The position numbers and the translations under genes were made by a program. The notes under the pieces were generated by a model, which worked only from the letters and a program-made list of their open reading frames with translations, was not told the origin of the DNA and made no database searches. Below, in pieces: positions 47,057 through 57,525 of a stretch of 64,000 nt of DNA (positions are counted from its first letter, which is position 1; each line of letters begins with the position of its first letter). Source of the stretch: RPQJ01 sp963707145. GTDB taxonomy: Bacteria > Pseudomonadota > Gammaproteobacteria > Steroidobacterales > Steroidobacteraceae. Location of the stretch: the NCBI GenBank assembly GCA_963707145.1, contig CAVPOQ010000005.1:137629-201628 (forward strand). The letters are read 5' to 3'.

Positions 47057-47641
47057 ATGGCGACCGCATCGATTCACGCCAGCGCGATCGTCGATCCGGG
47101 TGCGACGATCGGCGAGGGCAGCCGCATCTGGCATTTCGTGCACGTCTGCGGCGGGGCCGTGATCGGGCGCGACTGTTCGCTCGGTCAGAATGTGTTCGTC
47201 GGCAACCGCGTGCGCATCGGCGACAACGTCAAGATCCAGAACAACGTCTCCGTCTACGACAACGTGACCCTCGAGGACGACGTATTCTGCGGTCCGAGCA
47301 TGGTGTTCACCAATGTCTACAACCCGCGTTCGGCCGTCTCGCGCAAGGCCGAGTACCGTGACACCGTGGTGCGCCGCGGTGCCACGCTGGGCGCGAACTG
47401 CACGGTCGTCTGCGGCATCGAGATCGGCGAATTCGCCTTCGTCGGCGCCGGCGCGGTCGTCAACCGGGACGTGCCGGCGTTCGCGCTGATGCTCGGGGTT
47501 CCCGCCCGCCAGGCAGGCTGGATGAGTCGCCACGGCGAAAGACTGGCGCTGCCCCTCGAGGGAAGCGGCGAGGCGACCTGTCCGCAGACCGGGGATCGCT
47601 ACGTCCTCGTGGGCGGCGTGCTGAGACTCGAGCCGCGCTGA
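47057..47641 (+). CDS. wbpD: Left-handed beta-helix N-acetyltransferase, WbpD-like
   Basis: A 194-residue hexapeptide-repeat acyltransferase. WbpD acetylates the C3 amine to give UDP-GlcNAc3NAcA. It starts IHASAIVDPGATIGEGSRIW and then shows the hexapeptide coils VRIGDNVKIQNNVSVYDNV. FCGPSMVFTNVYNPRS and VGAGAVVNRDVPAFALMLG, typical of the family, follow. It starts two bases after the wbpB stop. With tviB, wbpB and wbpE it completes the route; the 2-epimerase WbpI is not in the window. Confidence 0.88.
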   Translation: MATASIHASAIVDPGATIGEGSRIWHFVHVCGGAVIGRDCSLGQNVFVGNRVRIGDNVKIQNNVSVYDNVTLEDDVFCGPSMVFTNVYNPRSAVSRKAEYRDTVVRRGATLGANCTVVCGIEIGEFAFVGAGAVVNRDVPAFALMLGVPARQAGWMSRHGERLALPLEGSGEATCPQTGDRYVLVGGVLRLEPR

Positions 47642-47699
47642 TCGCCCGGCCCGGGCATGCTGCCCTTACAATGGCGCATCCCCAGCCGCGGATGCACCC

Positions 47700-49352
47700 A
47701 TGTCCGACCGCACCCTCCTGCCGCAGTGGCAAACCCTGCAGGCCCATGCCGCCACGATCGAGCGCCAGCACCTGCGCCAGCTGTTCGCCGCGGACCCGGC
47801 GCGCTTCGACGCGCTGGGCATCACGGCGCTCGACTTCCTCTATGACCTTTCTCGGCAGCGGCTGACGGCCGAGACGCTCGGGCTGCTGCTCGAACTCGCC
47901 CGGGCCTGCGACCTCGACGGCCGCATCCGAGCGCTGTTCGCCGGTGAGCCCGTCAACAACACCGAGCGCCGTCCGGCGCTGCACATGGCGCTGCGCAACC
48001 GTTCGGGTCGGCCCATCGAGGTCGCCGGCCGCGACGTGATGCCCGAGGTGCGCGCCGAACTCGAGAAGATGCGCGCCTTCGTCACCGGCGTGCACGAAGG
48101 TCGCATCACCGCGGCAGGCGGGCAGCGCTTCACCGACGTCGTGAACATCGGCATCGGCGGCTCGGACCTCGGCGTCGTGATGGCCACCGAGGCGCTCGGC
48201 CGCTACCGCAACCGCGCCATCCGCCTGCACTGCGTGTCGAACATCGACGGCGTCGAGCTCGCCGAGGTGATGGAGCAGGTGAATCCGGCGACGACGTTGT
48301 TCGTGGTGTGCTCCAAGACCTTCACGACGCAGGAGACGCTCGCCAACGCCACCGCGGCGCGGGAGTGGCTGGTGGGCGAACTCGGCGAGGCGGCCGTGGC
48401 CCGGCACTTCGTCGCCGTCTCCACGAACCACGCCGCCATGGACGCCTTCGGCATCGCGCCGCAGTCGCGCTTCACGATGTGGGACTGGGTGGGCGGTCGC
48501 TACTCGCTGTGGTCGGCCGTCGGGCTCTCGATCGCGCTCGCGCTCGGCATGGAGCCCTTCGAGCTGGTCCTGCAGGGCGGCCACGACATGGACGAGCACT
48601 TCCGCAGCGCCCCGCTCGAGGCCAACCTGCCGGTGCTGATGGGTCTCGTCGGCGTCTGGAACTCGAATTTCCTCGGCCACGACTCGCTCGCCGTGCTGCC
48701 CTACGACCGGCGCCTGCACCGCTTCTCCGCGTACCTGCAGCAGCTCGAGATGGAGTCGAACGGGAAGTCCGTGACGCGCGACGGCCGGCCCGTCGCCCAC
48801 GGCACGGGCACGGTGGTGTGGGGCGAACCCGGCAACAACGCCCAGCACTCGTTCTTCCAGCTGCTGCACCAGGGTACGGCACGCGTCGCGATCGACTTCA
48901 TCGCGCCGGTCAACGCCTCGAGCCGCTTCCAGCCGCAGCACGACCTCGCGCTCGCCAACTGTTTCGCGCAGGCCGAGGCCTTCGCCTTTGGCCAGACCGA
49001 GCTGCAGGTGCAGGCCGACCTCGAAGGCAAGGGCACGCCCCCGGAGGAAATCGCGCGCCTCCTGACGCACAAGGTGCACGTCGGCAACCGGCCTTCGAGC
49101 CTGATTCTGTTCCCGCGCCTCGGACCCCGCACGCTCGGCCGCCTGATCGCCTGGTACGAGCACAAGGTGTTCGTGCAGAGCGTGATCTGGGACGTGAACC
49201 CCTTCGACCAGTGGGGCGTCGAACTCGGCAAGAAGCTCGCCGGTTCGATGGCGCCGGCGGTGCAGCAGGCGTCGTGGCCCGAGGGCCCGCGCCACGTGCA
49301 GTCCCTGCTTGCGGCGGTCGCGCGCTGGCGCGGCGAGTCGGCGAGCCGGTAG
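47700..49352 (+). CDS. pgi: Glucose-6-phosphate isomerase
   Basis: A 550-residue Pgi interconverting glucose-6-phosphate and fructose-6-phosphate. Visible are the phosphate-binding NIGIGGSDLGVVMATEAL, SKTFTTQETLANA, the catalytic region GTGTVVWGEPGNNAQHSFFQ and the final LASMAP-like region GSMAPAVQQ. Pgi links glycolysis to fructose-6-phosphate, the precursor of UDP-GlcNAc. Its presence inside the polysaccharide locus is metabolically coherent and also known from other capsule loci. A TACAAT element lies 28 bases upstream. Confidence 0.97.
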   Translation: MSDRTLLPQWQTLQAHAATIERQHLRQLFAADPARFDALGITALDFLYDLSRQRLTAETLGLLLELARACDLDGRIRALFAGEPVNNTERRPALHMALRNRSGRPIEVAGRDVMPEVRAELEKMRAFVTGVHEGRITAAGGQRFTDVVNIGIGGSDLGVVMATEALGRYRNRAIRLHCVSNIDGVELAEVMEQVNPATTLFVVCSKTFTTQETLANATAAREWLVGELGEAAVARHFVAVSTNHAAMDAFGIAPQSRFTMWDWVGGRYSLWSAVGLSIALALGMEPFELVLQGGHDMDEHFRSAPLEANLPVLMGLVGVWNSNFLGHDSLAVLPYDRRLHRFSAYLQQLEMESNGKSVTRDGRPVAHGTGTVVWGEPGNNAQHSFFQLLHQGTARVAIDFIAPVNASSRFQPQHDLALANCFAQAEAFAFGQTELQVQADLEGKGTPPEEIARLLTHKVHVGNRPSSLILFPRLGPRTLGRLIAWYEHKVFVQSVIWDVNPFDQWGVELGKKLAGSMAPAVQQASWPEGPRHVQSLLAAVARWRGESASR

Positions 49353-49362
49353 CATCCACGCA

Positions 49363-50931
49363 ATGCAAAGATTCATCGTGCCGCTGCTCGCGGTCCTGCT
49401 CGCGAGCGGTGTCGCCCGGGCCGGAGAGCCCTGGATCCCGCCCGGCGACCTCCAGTCGCGCCACGACCTGCAACTGCTGGTGGACGACGGCGTCATCGAC
49501 CTGCCGGTGTCGGGCTGGCCGATCGCCGCGTCGGACGTGGCCCATGCGTTGTCGCGCATCACGCCGTCGGGGTCTGCTTCCGCCCCGGTCGTCGAGCCGG
49601 CGTCGCGTCCCTTCTGGAAGCCGCGGCCGGCGGGTCCGGTCCCGCAATCGTCGCTCACGCCCGCCCAGGCCGCCGCCGTCGCGCGGCTGAGGAAGCTGGT
49701 CACGGAGGGTCGCTGGTCGCTGGTGGCCGAAGTGGCAGGTGCCGCCCGCCCCACCCAGCTGCGGACGTTTGCCGACACACCGCGTGAGGAGGGCGAATTC
49801 ACCGCCTGGACCAGCGGATTCTTCGGCGAGCGCTGGGGTGCGCGCCTCGAGTTCTCGGCCGTCACCGATCCGGAGGACGACAACCCGTTTCGCGCCGACG
49901 GCTCCTACGTCGCCGGCAAGTTCGGCAACTGGATCGTCACGCTCGGCGAGCAGGACCGCTGGTGGGGTTCGGGCTGGGAGGGCAACCTGATCCTCACCAA
50001 CAGCGCGCGGCCGGTGCCTGCGATCGCGCTCGACCGCGCGGTGTCCGATCCCTTCGAGACCAAATGGTTGAGCTGGATCGGTCCGTGGCGGCTCACGACC
50101 TTCATGGGCTACATGGAGGCCGGCCGCAAGGACTACGACCATCCGCTGCTGTTCGGCTTCCGGGTTTCGGCGCGGCCGCTGGATGGCCTCGAGATCAGTC
50201 TCGAGCGCACGGCGCAGTGGTGCGGCGAGGGCCGCTCCTGCGACTGGAGCGACTTCTGGAATCTCTGGTGGGGCAACGACAACCAGGGCGAGAACGTCGA
50301 CCCCGAGGACGAGCCCGGCAACCAGCTCGCCGGCTGGGACATCCGCTGGGCCTCGCCGATCGGCGACTGGAACTACGCGCTCTACAACCAGCACACCGGC
50401 GAGACCATCGACAACCAGATCCCGCGGCCCTACCGCAGCATGGACGTTGCGGGACTCGAGACCTGGGGCGACGCGGGCGAGGATGGCGACTCCTGGCGGG
50501 CGGGCTTCGAGTGGGCCAGCACCCGCTGCGGCGGTACCGAGAACGGCGAGAGGCTCTGGGACTGCGCCTACAACAACGGCATCTTCAACGTCGAGGGCTA
50601 CCGTTCGAAGGGTCGGCCGCTCGGGCACTCCATGGACGGCGACGGCCAGATGTACAGCCTGCGCTACGTCCGATCGGACGCCTCGACCGCGATGCTGACC
50701 GCGCTACTGCGCTACACCATGGCCAACCAGGGCGGTGTCGTCCCGGATACGCGCAACACGCTGGCGCCGGGTCCCGAGGACTGGTGGAGCGTCGACGTCT
50801 CCTACCGCCATCCAATGCGGACCGGCTGGATCGAGGGCGGCGTCGGCGCGGACTACCAGGACCGCGACTGGAACGACACCCAGGCCGTCCTGCCGCGGGC
50901 CTGGGTCAGCTGGCGCCACGATTTCAGATGA
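49363..50931 (+). CDS. Capsule assembly Wzi family outer-membrane protein (copy 1)
   Basis: A 522-residue protein with a cleavable signal peptide (MQRFIVPLLAVLLASGVARA), mature start GEPWIPPGDLQSRHDLQLL, and a long beta-barrel-like part rich in aromatic and alternating residues, ending in WVSWRHDFR with a C-terminal aromatic as in outer-membrane barrels. Wzi in Escherichia K30 is an outer-membrane lectin that anchors capsule to the surface. It starts 10 bases after pgi, and its stop overlaps the next gene (ATGA), which encodes a paralogue. Confidence 0.82.
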   Translation: MQRFIVPLLAVLLASGVARAGEPWIPPGDLQSRHDLQLLVDDGVIDLPVSGWPIAASDVAHALSRITPSGSASAPVVEPASRPFWKPRPAGPVPQSSLTPAQAAAVARLRKLVTEGRWSLVAEVAGAARPTQLRTFADTPREEGEFTAWTSGFFGERWGARLEFSAVTDPEDDNPFRADGSYVAGKFGNWIVTLGEQDRWWGSGWEGNLILTNSARPVPAIALDRAVSDPFETKWLSWIGPWRLTTFMGYMEAGRKDYDHPLLFGFRVSARPLDGLEISLERTAQWCGEGRSCDWSDFWNLWWGNDNQGENVDPEDEPGNQLAGWDIRWASPIGDWNYALYNQHTGETIDNQIPRPYRSMDVAGLETWGDAGEDGDSWRAGFEWASTRCGGTENGERLWDCAYNNGIFNVEGYRSKGRPLGHSMDGDGQMYSLRYVRSDASTAMLTALLRYTMANQGGVVPDTRNTLAPGPEDWWSVDVSYRHPMRTGWIEGGVGADYQDRDWNDTQAVLPRAWVSWRHDFR

Positions 50932-52468
50932 CGGATTGGGCGACGCGGACGGCCGGCCTCGGCGCGGGGCGAGTCGCGCCCGCGTTCGCGCTGCGGCCGG
51001 GGCGCCTGCTGCGCAACCTGGCCGCGGCCTGCGCGCATCGGGCTGCTGGTCGTTCCGGCAGCGTTCGCCGAGCCCTGGATCGGCCCCGGCGAAGTCATGG
51101 TGCGCCACGACCTGCAGCGTCTCGCAGACGCGGGCCTGCTGTCCGGTCCGACCCTGAGCTGGCCGATCGGCTGGTCGCAGGTGGCGCGCGAACTCGGCCG
51201 CATCGACACGCAGCCGCTGGGCGACGGAGCGCGGGCCGCCGTGGAGCGGCTGCGCGCGCGCGCGGCGCGCGAGATGCGCACGAACGACATCGACCTGGAA
51301 GCGAGGCTCGCCGCGGCGGCCAATCCCACCCCGCTGCGGACGTTCGAGTCCATCCCGCGCGAGGAAGGCGAGGCGGCGCTTGCCGCCGACTGGGTCGGCG
51401 AGCGCTTTGCGTGGAAGCTCGAGGCCACGGTCGTGGCCGATCCCGACGACGGCCAGGAGTTCCGCGCCGACGGCAGCTACGTCGCGGCCAGCCTCGGCAA
51501 CTGGATGGTCTCGGCAGGGTACCTCGACCGCTGGTGGGGACCGGGCTGGCAGGGCAGCCTGATCCTCTCGAACAACGCGCGGCCGATGCTGTCGATCGCC
51601 GCTGGACCGCAACGAGTCCACGCCCTTCGACGTGCCGGTGCTGCGCTGGCTCGGGCCCTGGCGCCTGAGCACCTTCATGCAGCAGTTCGAGCACGACCGC
51701 GACTACCCGTATGCGCTGCTCTTCGGCCTGCGCGCCGAGATCCGGCCGCATCCGACGCTGCAGCTCGCGGCGAGCCGCACCGCGCAGTGGTGCGGCGAGG
51801 GCCGACCCTGCGGACTCGACACGTTCTGGGACCTGCTGGTGGGCAACGACAACGACCAGGCGCTCGACGAGCAGCCTGGCAACCAGCTCGCGGGCTTCGA
51901 CGCGCGCTGGACCTGGCCCGGCAGCCGCGTGCCGCTGGCCCTCTACGGACAGGGCATCGGCGAGGACGAGGCGGGGTTCCTGCCGTCGAAGTACCTCGGG
52001 TTGTTCGGCGTCGAGACCTGGGGCGACGTCGGCGGCGGCTCGTGGCGGGCCCACCTCGAGTACGCGGATACGACCTGCGACTTCCTCGCCGATCCCCCGG
52101 AGTTCGGCTGCGCCTACACCAATTCGATCTACACCACCGGCTATCGCTACCTCGGACGGGTGCTCGGCCACAGCATCGACGCGGACGGCGAGTCCCTCGG
52201 CGGTGGCGTCCTGTTCGTGGACGCACGCGGCCGCCGCTGGGAGGCGCTGGTACGCGACGTCAAGCTCAACCGCGCCGGGGCCGCACCCGGCAACCCGCTC
52301 GCGGACGCCCCGGCCAAGGTGTTCGACGTCGCCCTGGCCCACGAGTCGAGCCACCCGTGGGGTACAATCGGCGTTTCGCTGGGGTACGCGGACGTGGACG
52401 CAACCGGGACCGTGGCCGTCGAGGACGGCTGGCGCGGCTTCCTGACGTGGCGCCACGAGCTCCGCTGA
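50928..52468 (+). CDS. Capsule assembly Wzi family outer-membrane protein (copy 2), two apparent frameshifts
   Basis: A tandem paralogue of the preceding gene. The mature start reads AEPWIGPGEVMVRHDLQRLAD, against GEPWIPPGDLQSRHDLQLL in copy 1, and both share GSYVAxxxGNW and NNARPxxSIA-like segments. Two single-base insertions break the frame: in the signal peptide near 51034-51037 and near 51599-51602 (GCCGCT to GCGCT). Removing both gives exactly 513 codons, with a C terminus FLTWRHELR like copy 1. The copies may form a heteromeric anchor or bind different parts of the polymer. Confidence 0.78.
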
Positions 52469-52496
52469 GGCCGGCTTGGCTCGCTCAGGGCGTCAG

Positions 52497-55306
52497 ATGC
52501 AGGAATTCTCGTCAGTTCGGGTGATGCGCGGATGGTCGGGCTGCCTGACAGCCCTGCTGCTGCTCGTCGGAATCGGCGCGGGCATGGATGCCGCCGCCCA
52601 GTCGCCGACACCGGCGCAGATGGAAGCGTTCAAGAACCTGCCGGCGGACCAGCAGCAGGCGATCCTCGAGAGCCTCGGCACGGGCACCCAGGACGGCGTG
52701 CGACGCGACCGCGACCTGAGCACGCCTGAGACCGTTCGTCCGCGCAGCGTGGACGGCGCGACGATTCCGGAAACCGACGGTCTCGACGCACAGTACGAGC
52801 TGCGCCCGCGCGAGCCACGCATCCGCGCCAGCGACACGGTGCTGCTCGAGGTGGAACTGCGCCCCGTGGACGCCGCCGCGGGACAGGTCGCGCTCGCCGG
52901 AGGACACGGCCCGGCTCAAGGGCATGCTCGAGCGGGCGCTGCGCGGCAACCCCTACAAGCTCGATGCGAACGGCGTGCTGCGCATCCCGGGCGTGGCCCC
53001 GGTGCCGCTGGCGGGCCTCACGGAGGACCAGGCGACCGACCGGCTGAACCGCGACCCGGCGCTCGGCGATTTCGACATCACCGTGACGCTGCTGCCGCTC
53101 GAGAAGATCGACGCCGAGGCCCTCAGGCCGTTCGGCTACGACCTGTTCGCCGGCGTGCCGTCGACGTTCGCGCCGGTGACCGACGTGCCCGTGCCGTCGG
53201 AGTACGTGGTCGGCCCGGGCGACCGCCTCGAGGTGCAGCTGATCGGCAACACCCGCGCGCGCCACTCGCTGGTCGTGAACCGCAACGGCCAGATCATGTT
53301 CCCGGAGCTCGGGCCCATCGTCGTGAGCGGCCTGCGCTTCGAGGATGCTCAAGGCAGCGCATCGAGGCGCGGGTGAACGAGCAGATGATCGGCACGCAGG
53401 CCGTCGTCACCATGGGCGGCCTGCGCTCGATCCGGGTGTTCGTGCTCGGCGAGGCGGAGCGGCCGGGTTCGTACACGGTGAGCGGGCTGGCGACCATCAC
53501 CAACGCGCTGTTTGCGAGCGGCGGCGTCAAGACCATCGGCTCGCTGCGCAACATCCAGCTGAAGCGCAACGGCGTGCTGGTCCAGCGGCTCGACCTCTAC
53601 GACCTGCTGCTCAAGGGCGACACCTCCGGCGACGCCCGGCTGCAGCCGGGCGACGTCATCTTCATCCCCGCCGTGGGCAGTACCGTGGGCGTCACGGGCG
53701 CGATCCGCCGGCCGGCCATCTACGAGCTCAGGGGCGAGAGCACGGCGGCGGACCTGCTGCACCTCGGTGGCGGCCTCACGCCCGAGGCGGACCCCGCGCT
53801 GGCGCGCATCGCGCGCATCGACGAGGGGCGCGACCGGATCGTGCTCAACGTCGACCTCGCGGGTTCCGAGGGCCGCGCCACGCGCCTGCGCTCGGGCGAC
53901 GTGCTGAGCATTCCCGTCGCGCGGCCGACCTATGCCAACGACGTGCAGGCTCTCCGGGCACGTCTACCGGCCCGGGACCAACCAGTACCGCAGCGGGCTG
54001 CGGCTCACCGACGTCATCCCGTCCATCGACGACCTCAAGCCCAACGCCGACCTGCACTACGTGCTGATCCGGCGGGAGCAGGTCGGCACGCGGCGCATCC
54101 AGGCGTTCTCCGCGGACCTCGAGCAGGCCTGGCGGTCGCCGTTGTCAGACGCCAATCCGCGGCTCGCCGCGCGCGACCAGGTGATCGTCTTCGACCTCGA
54201 GACCGGCCGCGGCCAGTACCTCGCTCCGATCATCGAGGAGCTGCGCCTGCAGTCGAGCAGCGGCGAGCCCTCGCGCGTCGTGAGCGTGACGGGCCAGGTC
54301 CGCGCGCCGGGCGACTACCCGCTCGAGCCGGGCATGACCATCAGCGACCTCGTGCGCGCCGGCGGCGGCCTCGACGAGCGGGCGCTCGACGGCAGTGCGG
54401 AGCTGGCGCGCTACGAGGTGGTCGGCGGCCAGTCGCGCCGCACCGACGTGCTCCCGGTCAATCTCGGCGCCGTGCTCGCCGGCGACGTGGCGGCCGACCT
54501 GCCGCTGCGGCCGTTCGACACGCTCGTGATCCAGGAAATCTCGGAGTGGTCCGACCAGGAGTTCGTGCGCCTCGAGGGCGAGGTGCGGTTCCCCGGCGAG
54601 TATCCCATCGCGCGCGGCGAGACGCTGCGCTCGGTGGTGGCGCGCGCCGGAGGACTCACGCCGCTCGCGTTCCCGCACGGCAGCGTGTTCACGCGCGAGT
54701 TGCTCAAGGAGCGCGAGCGGCAGCAGATGAAGGTGCTGGCCGGCCGCCTGCGCCAGGACCTGAGCTCGCTGGCGCTGCAGGGCGCGCAGGCCGGCGCGGC
54801 GGGCGGCGCCCGCGCCTCCGAAACGCTCGCGATCGGGCAGTCGCTGCTCACGGACCTCGAGACGATGCAGCCGGTCGGACGCCTGGTGATCGACCTCGAG
54901 CGGGTGCTCGCGGCCGCACCGGGGTCCGCCCGAGGATCTCATGCTGCGCAACGGCGACCGGCTGCGGATCCCGAAGCGCGCGCAGGAAGTGACCGTGATC
55001 GGCGAGGTGCAGAACCCGACCTCGCACCTGTTCGATCCCGCGCTGTCGCGCGACGACTACCTGGGCTTGAGCGGCGGCACGAACCAGAAGGCCGACGACA
55101 ATCGCATCTACGTGGTGCGCGCCAACGGCAGCGTGGAGACCGGCGGCGGCAGCCGCTGGTTCCGGGAGGAGGGCGGCATCCAGCCCGGCGACACGATCGT
55201 CGTGCCGCTCGATGCCGAGCGCATCAGGCCGCTGACGCTGTGGACGGCGGTGACGACGATCATCTACAACATCGCGGTCGCCGTGGCCGCGGTGAATTCG
55301 TTCTGA
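52497..55306 (+). CDS. wza: Multi-SLBB polysaccharide export protein (Wza-like), four apparent frameshifts
   Basis: A protein of about 935 residues after four frame corrections (near 52897-52901, 53350-53354, 53946-53950 and 54925-54929; three insertions, one deletion). It has a signal peptide, then an N-terminal polysaccharide export domain (YVVGPGDRLEVQLIGNT, and RIEARVNEQMIG). Repeated SLBB domains follow (LGEAERPGSYTVSG, SGHVYRPGTNQYRSGLRL, VTGQVRAPGDYPLEPG, LEGEVRFPGEYPIARGE, VIGEVQNPTSHLFDP), and the C terminus is hydrophobic (TAVTTIIYNIAVAVAA). It is more than twice the length of Escherichia Wza. It forms the outer-membrane export channel with Wzz-like partners. Confidence 0.85.
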
Positions 55307-55308
55307 AC

Positions 55309-56232
55309 ATGGTTACCCCGGCGAGAATCCCTGAGGGCGGGTATCCCATCGAACCGCAAGCAGCAGGGGAACTTACGTTCACTGAACTGGCGGCCTGGTT
55401 GCGCCGGCATCTGTTCGGCATGGTCGGGGGCGCGGCATTGGGTCTCATGCTTGGTCTGCTCGCGAGTTCCGCGATGCCGCGTGTCTATCGCTCCCAGGCA
55501 GTGCTTGCGCCCAACCTGGAAACCATGCAGAGCGGCGGGCTTGCGGATCTGGCCGGACAGCTCGGCGGGCTTGCGGCGCTGGCCGGTGTGCGCGTCCCTG
55601 GCGGCAGCAACAAGGACGAGGCGATTGAACTGCTCAAGTCGCGCGGTTTTGCCGCCCGGTACATCACCGAGAAGGAACTGCTGCCGCGACTATTCGAAAA
55701 AGACTGGGATGCGACGCGCGGCGATTGGGCTGTCGCCGCGGACGACGTGCCGTCGGTCAACCAGGGCGTCGACCGTTTCGTCATGCGGGTCCGTCGAGTT
55801 CAGGAAGATCGCGGTACGGGAATGGTTACGCTGACGATTGACTGGATCGATCGGGAAGAGGCAGCCCGATGGGCTGACGAGATGGTCAGTCGGGTGAATG
55901 AAGAACTGCGGGCGAGGGCGGTTACCGACGCCGATCGAAGCCTCGCCTTTCTACAGGAACAGGTCGAGCAGACCACAGTCCTACCCGTCAAGGAAGCGAT
56001 GTTCAAGCTGATCGAAGGCCAGATGAAGACGATCATGCTGGCCAACGTGCGCACCGAGTACGCATTCCGCATCATCGATCCGCCCGTGGTTGCGGATGCG
56101 GACGACTACATCTCTCCCAACTGGGCGTTGAACTGCCTTCTGGGCGCATTTTTCGGCGCAGCCTGCGGAGTTGGCGTTTCGATGTTGCTGCGTCAGAGAA
56201 GGTCCGCAAGGTCAAAGACAGCCGCTGCATGA
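55309..56232 (+). CDS. Wzz/Wzc-type chain-length determinant protein
   Basis: A 307-residue polysaccharide co-polymerase of the PCP type. It has two transmembrane helices (about residues 38-55, HLFGMVGGAALGLMLGLLAS, and near the C terminus, LLGAFFGAACGVGVSMLL) flanking a periplasmic coiled-coil domain (LQEQVEQTTVLPVKEAMFK). The proline-containing stretch IIDPPVVADADDYISPNWA before TM2 is the family signature. No kinase domain is attached, so it is Wzz-like rather than Wzc-like. The start is two bases after the wza stop. Sequence from here on is visibly less GC-rich. Confidence 0.84.
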   Translation: MVTPARIPEGGYPIEPQAAGELTFTELAAWLRRHLFGMVGGAALGLMLGLLASSAMPRVYRSQAVLAPNLETMQSGGLADLAGQLGGLAALAGVRVPGGSNKDEAIELLKSRGFAARYITEKELLPRLFEKDWDATRGDWAVAADDVPSVNQGVDRFVMRVRRVQEDRGTGMVTLTIDWIDREEAARWADEMVSRVNEELRARAVTDADRSLAFLQEQVEQTTVLPVKEAMFKLIEGQMKTIMLANVRTEYAFRIIDPPVVADADDYISPNWALNCLLGAFFGAACGVGVSMLLRQRRSARSKTAAA

Positions 56233-57505
56233 CCAGGTCATGGAGCCGGTGGCTGAAGGACAGCACAGGCGGACTCAATCTCGGCGGCATCCTCAGCCTG
56301 ACCGGTGGCAGTGCTGTCGGGCAGCTCGCCGTGCTCGCGGCGGCACCGCTATTCGCGCGCCTGTTCCGGCCCGACGAACTCGGGCAGTTCGGGTTGTTGC
56401 AGGCCTTTGTGGGTTTCGCTGCCGTCGGATTGTGCCTTCGACTCGACCTCGCGATCGTCTCCGCCGACTCGGAGACCGATGCCGACGGCTTGCTGAGAAT
56501 ATGCCTGCTGCTTTGCCCGGTGCTGTCGCTAGTCGCGACGGTAGCACTTGGGATTCTCGTGGCGTCCGACCGGATCGGGTTTGGATCGCTGGAGCCGTGG
56601 ACGCTGGTCGCAGCGTTCGGACTGCTGCTCCTGACCGGTCTTTTCATCGTACTGCGCTTCTGGGCGGTCCGTCTGAGGCAGTATCATCGCATCGCGGGAG
56701 CGCTGACCTTGCAGGGCATGGGCCGCGCAGTGTTCCCGGTCGCGTTCGGCCTGGCGGGCAGTGGCTGGGGTGGGCTGGTGGCGGGCGAAATTGCGGGCCG
56801 CGCGCTCGGCATCCGGTCTCTGGGTCGACTCGCCTGGCAGCGACTTCGCGACGAGCCGTGCCGCCACACGGAAGTGAACCGTCTGCTCGGCAAGTACCGC
56901 CAGTATTGGGCCGTGATTCTTCCGTCTTCGGTGCTGGATGCGCTGGCGCTCGCTCTTCCGGTACCCGTCGTAGTGGCGACCTATGGTCTGGAGGCGGCGG
57001 GCTGGTGGGTGTTGGTCAACCGGGTGGCAATGGCGCCTGGCCAGCTCGTCGCGGCCGCGGTCGCCGACGTATTCCATACGGAGGCGATGCGTCAGCTTCC
57101 GGCTGACCCGCCGGTCCGCGACGCTGGCTGTGGTCGACGTTGCGACCGCTGCTGGCCGGCGCGCTCGCAGTCTACACTTGCGCTGGCGCAGTCGCGCCGT
57201 GGGCATTCGGGTTCGTGTTCGGTTCCGAATGGGCCGAGGCTGGTCGGCTGATGATGATTCTCGTGCCCGCTCTGGTCGTCACCGTCGTAGTCGGGGCCAC
57301 CGGACGCATGCTGATGGTGATGAATAAGAGCCACTGGAAACTGCTTGCCGATGCGCTCAATGTAGCTGCGCCGCTGGCGGCATTCTATGGAGGCGTTGTC
57401 GCTGGTTGGACGTTCCTGCAGGCATCGGCGGCATTCTGCGCAGCCTATACGACCGCCAACCTGGTGTACCTGGCAGCAATATGGCACTCGACCCGCCCGC
57501 GCTGA
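56229..57505 (+). CDS. Polysaccharide flippase-type membrane protein, apparent -1 frameshift
   Basis: A protein of about 425 residues with 10-12 hydrophobic segments, resembling the Wzx/RfbX/MurJ superfamily. It starts near LSLTGGSAVGQLAVLAAAPLFARLFRP, a typical first-helix region. The C-terminal third (MRPLLAGALAVYTCAGAVAPW onward) is in another frame, and inserting one base near 57115-57124 restores 426 codons. It would flip undecaprenyl-linked repeat units across the inner membrane. Its start overlaps the Wzz stop (ATGA). Confidence 0.75.
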
Positions 57506-57525
57506 CCAATGCACACGCTGGCGGC

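Noticed and set aside
53932..56232. A continuous frame joining the end of wza and the Wzz-like gene
   Set aside because: It arises from the frame break near 54927; corrected wza ends at 55306 and the Wzz-like protein starts at 55309.
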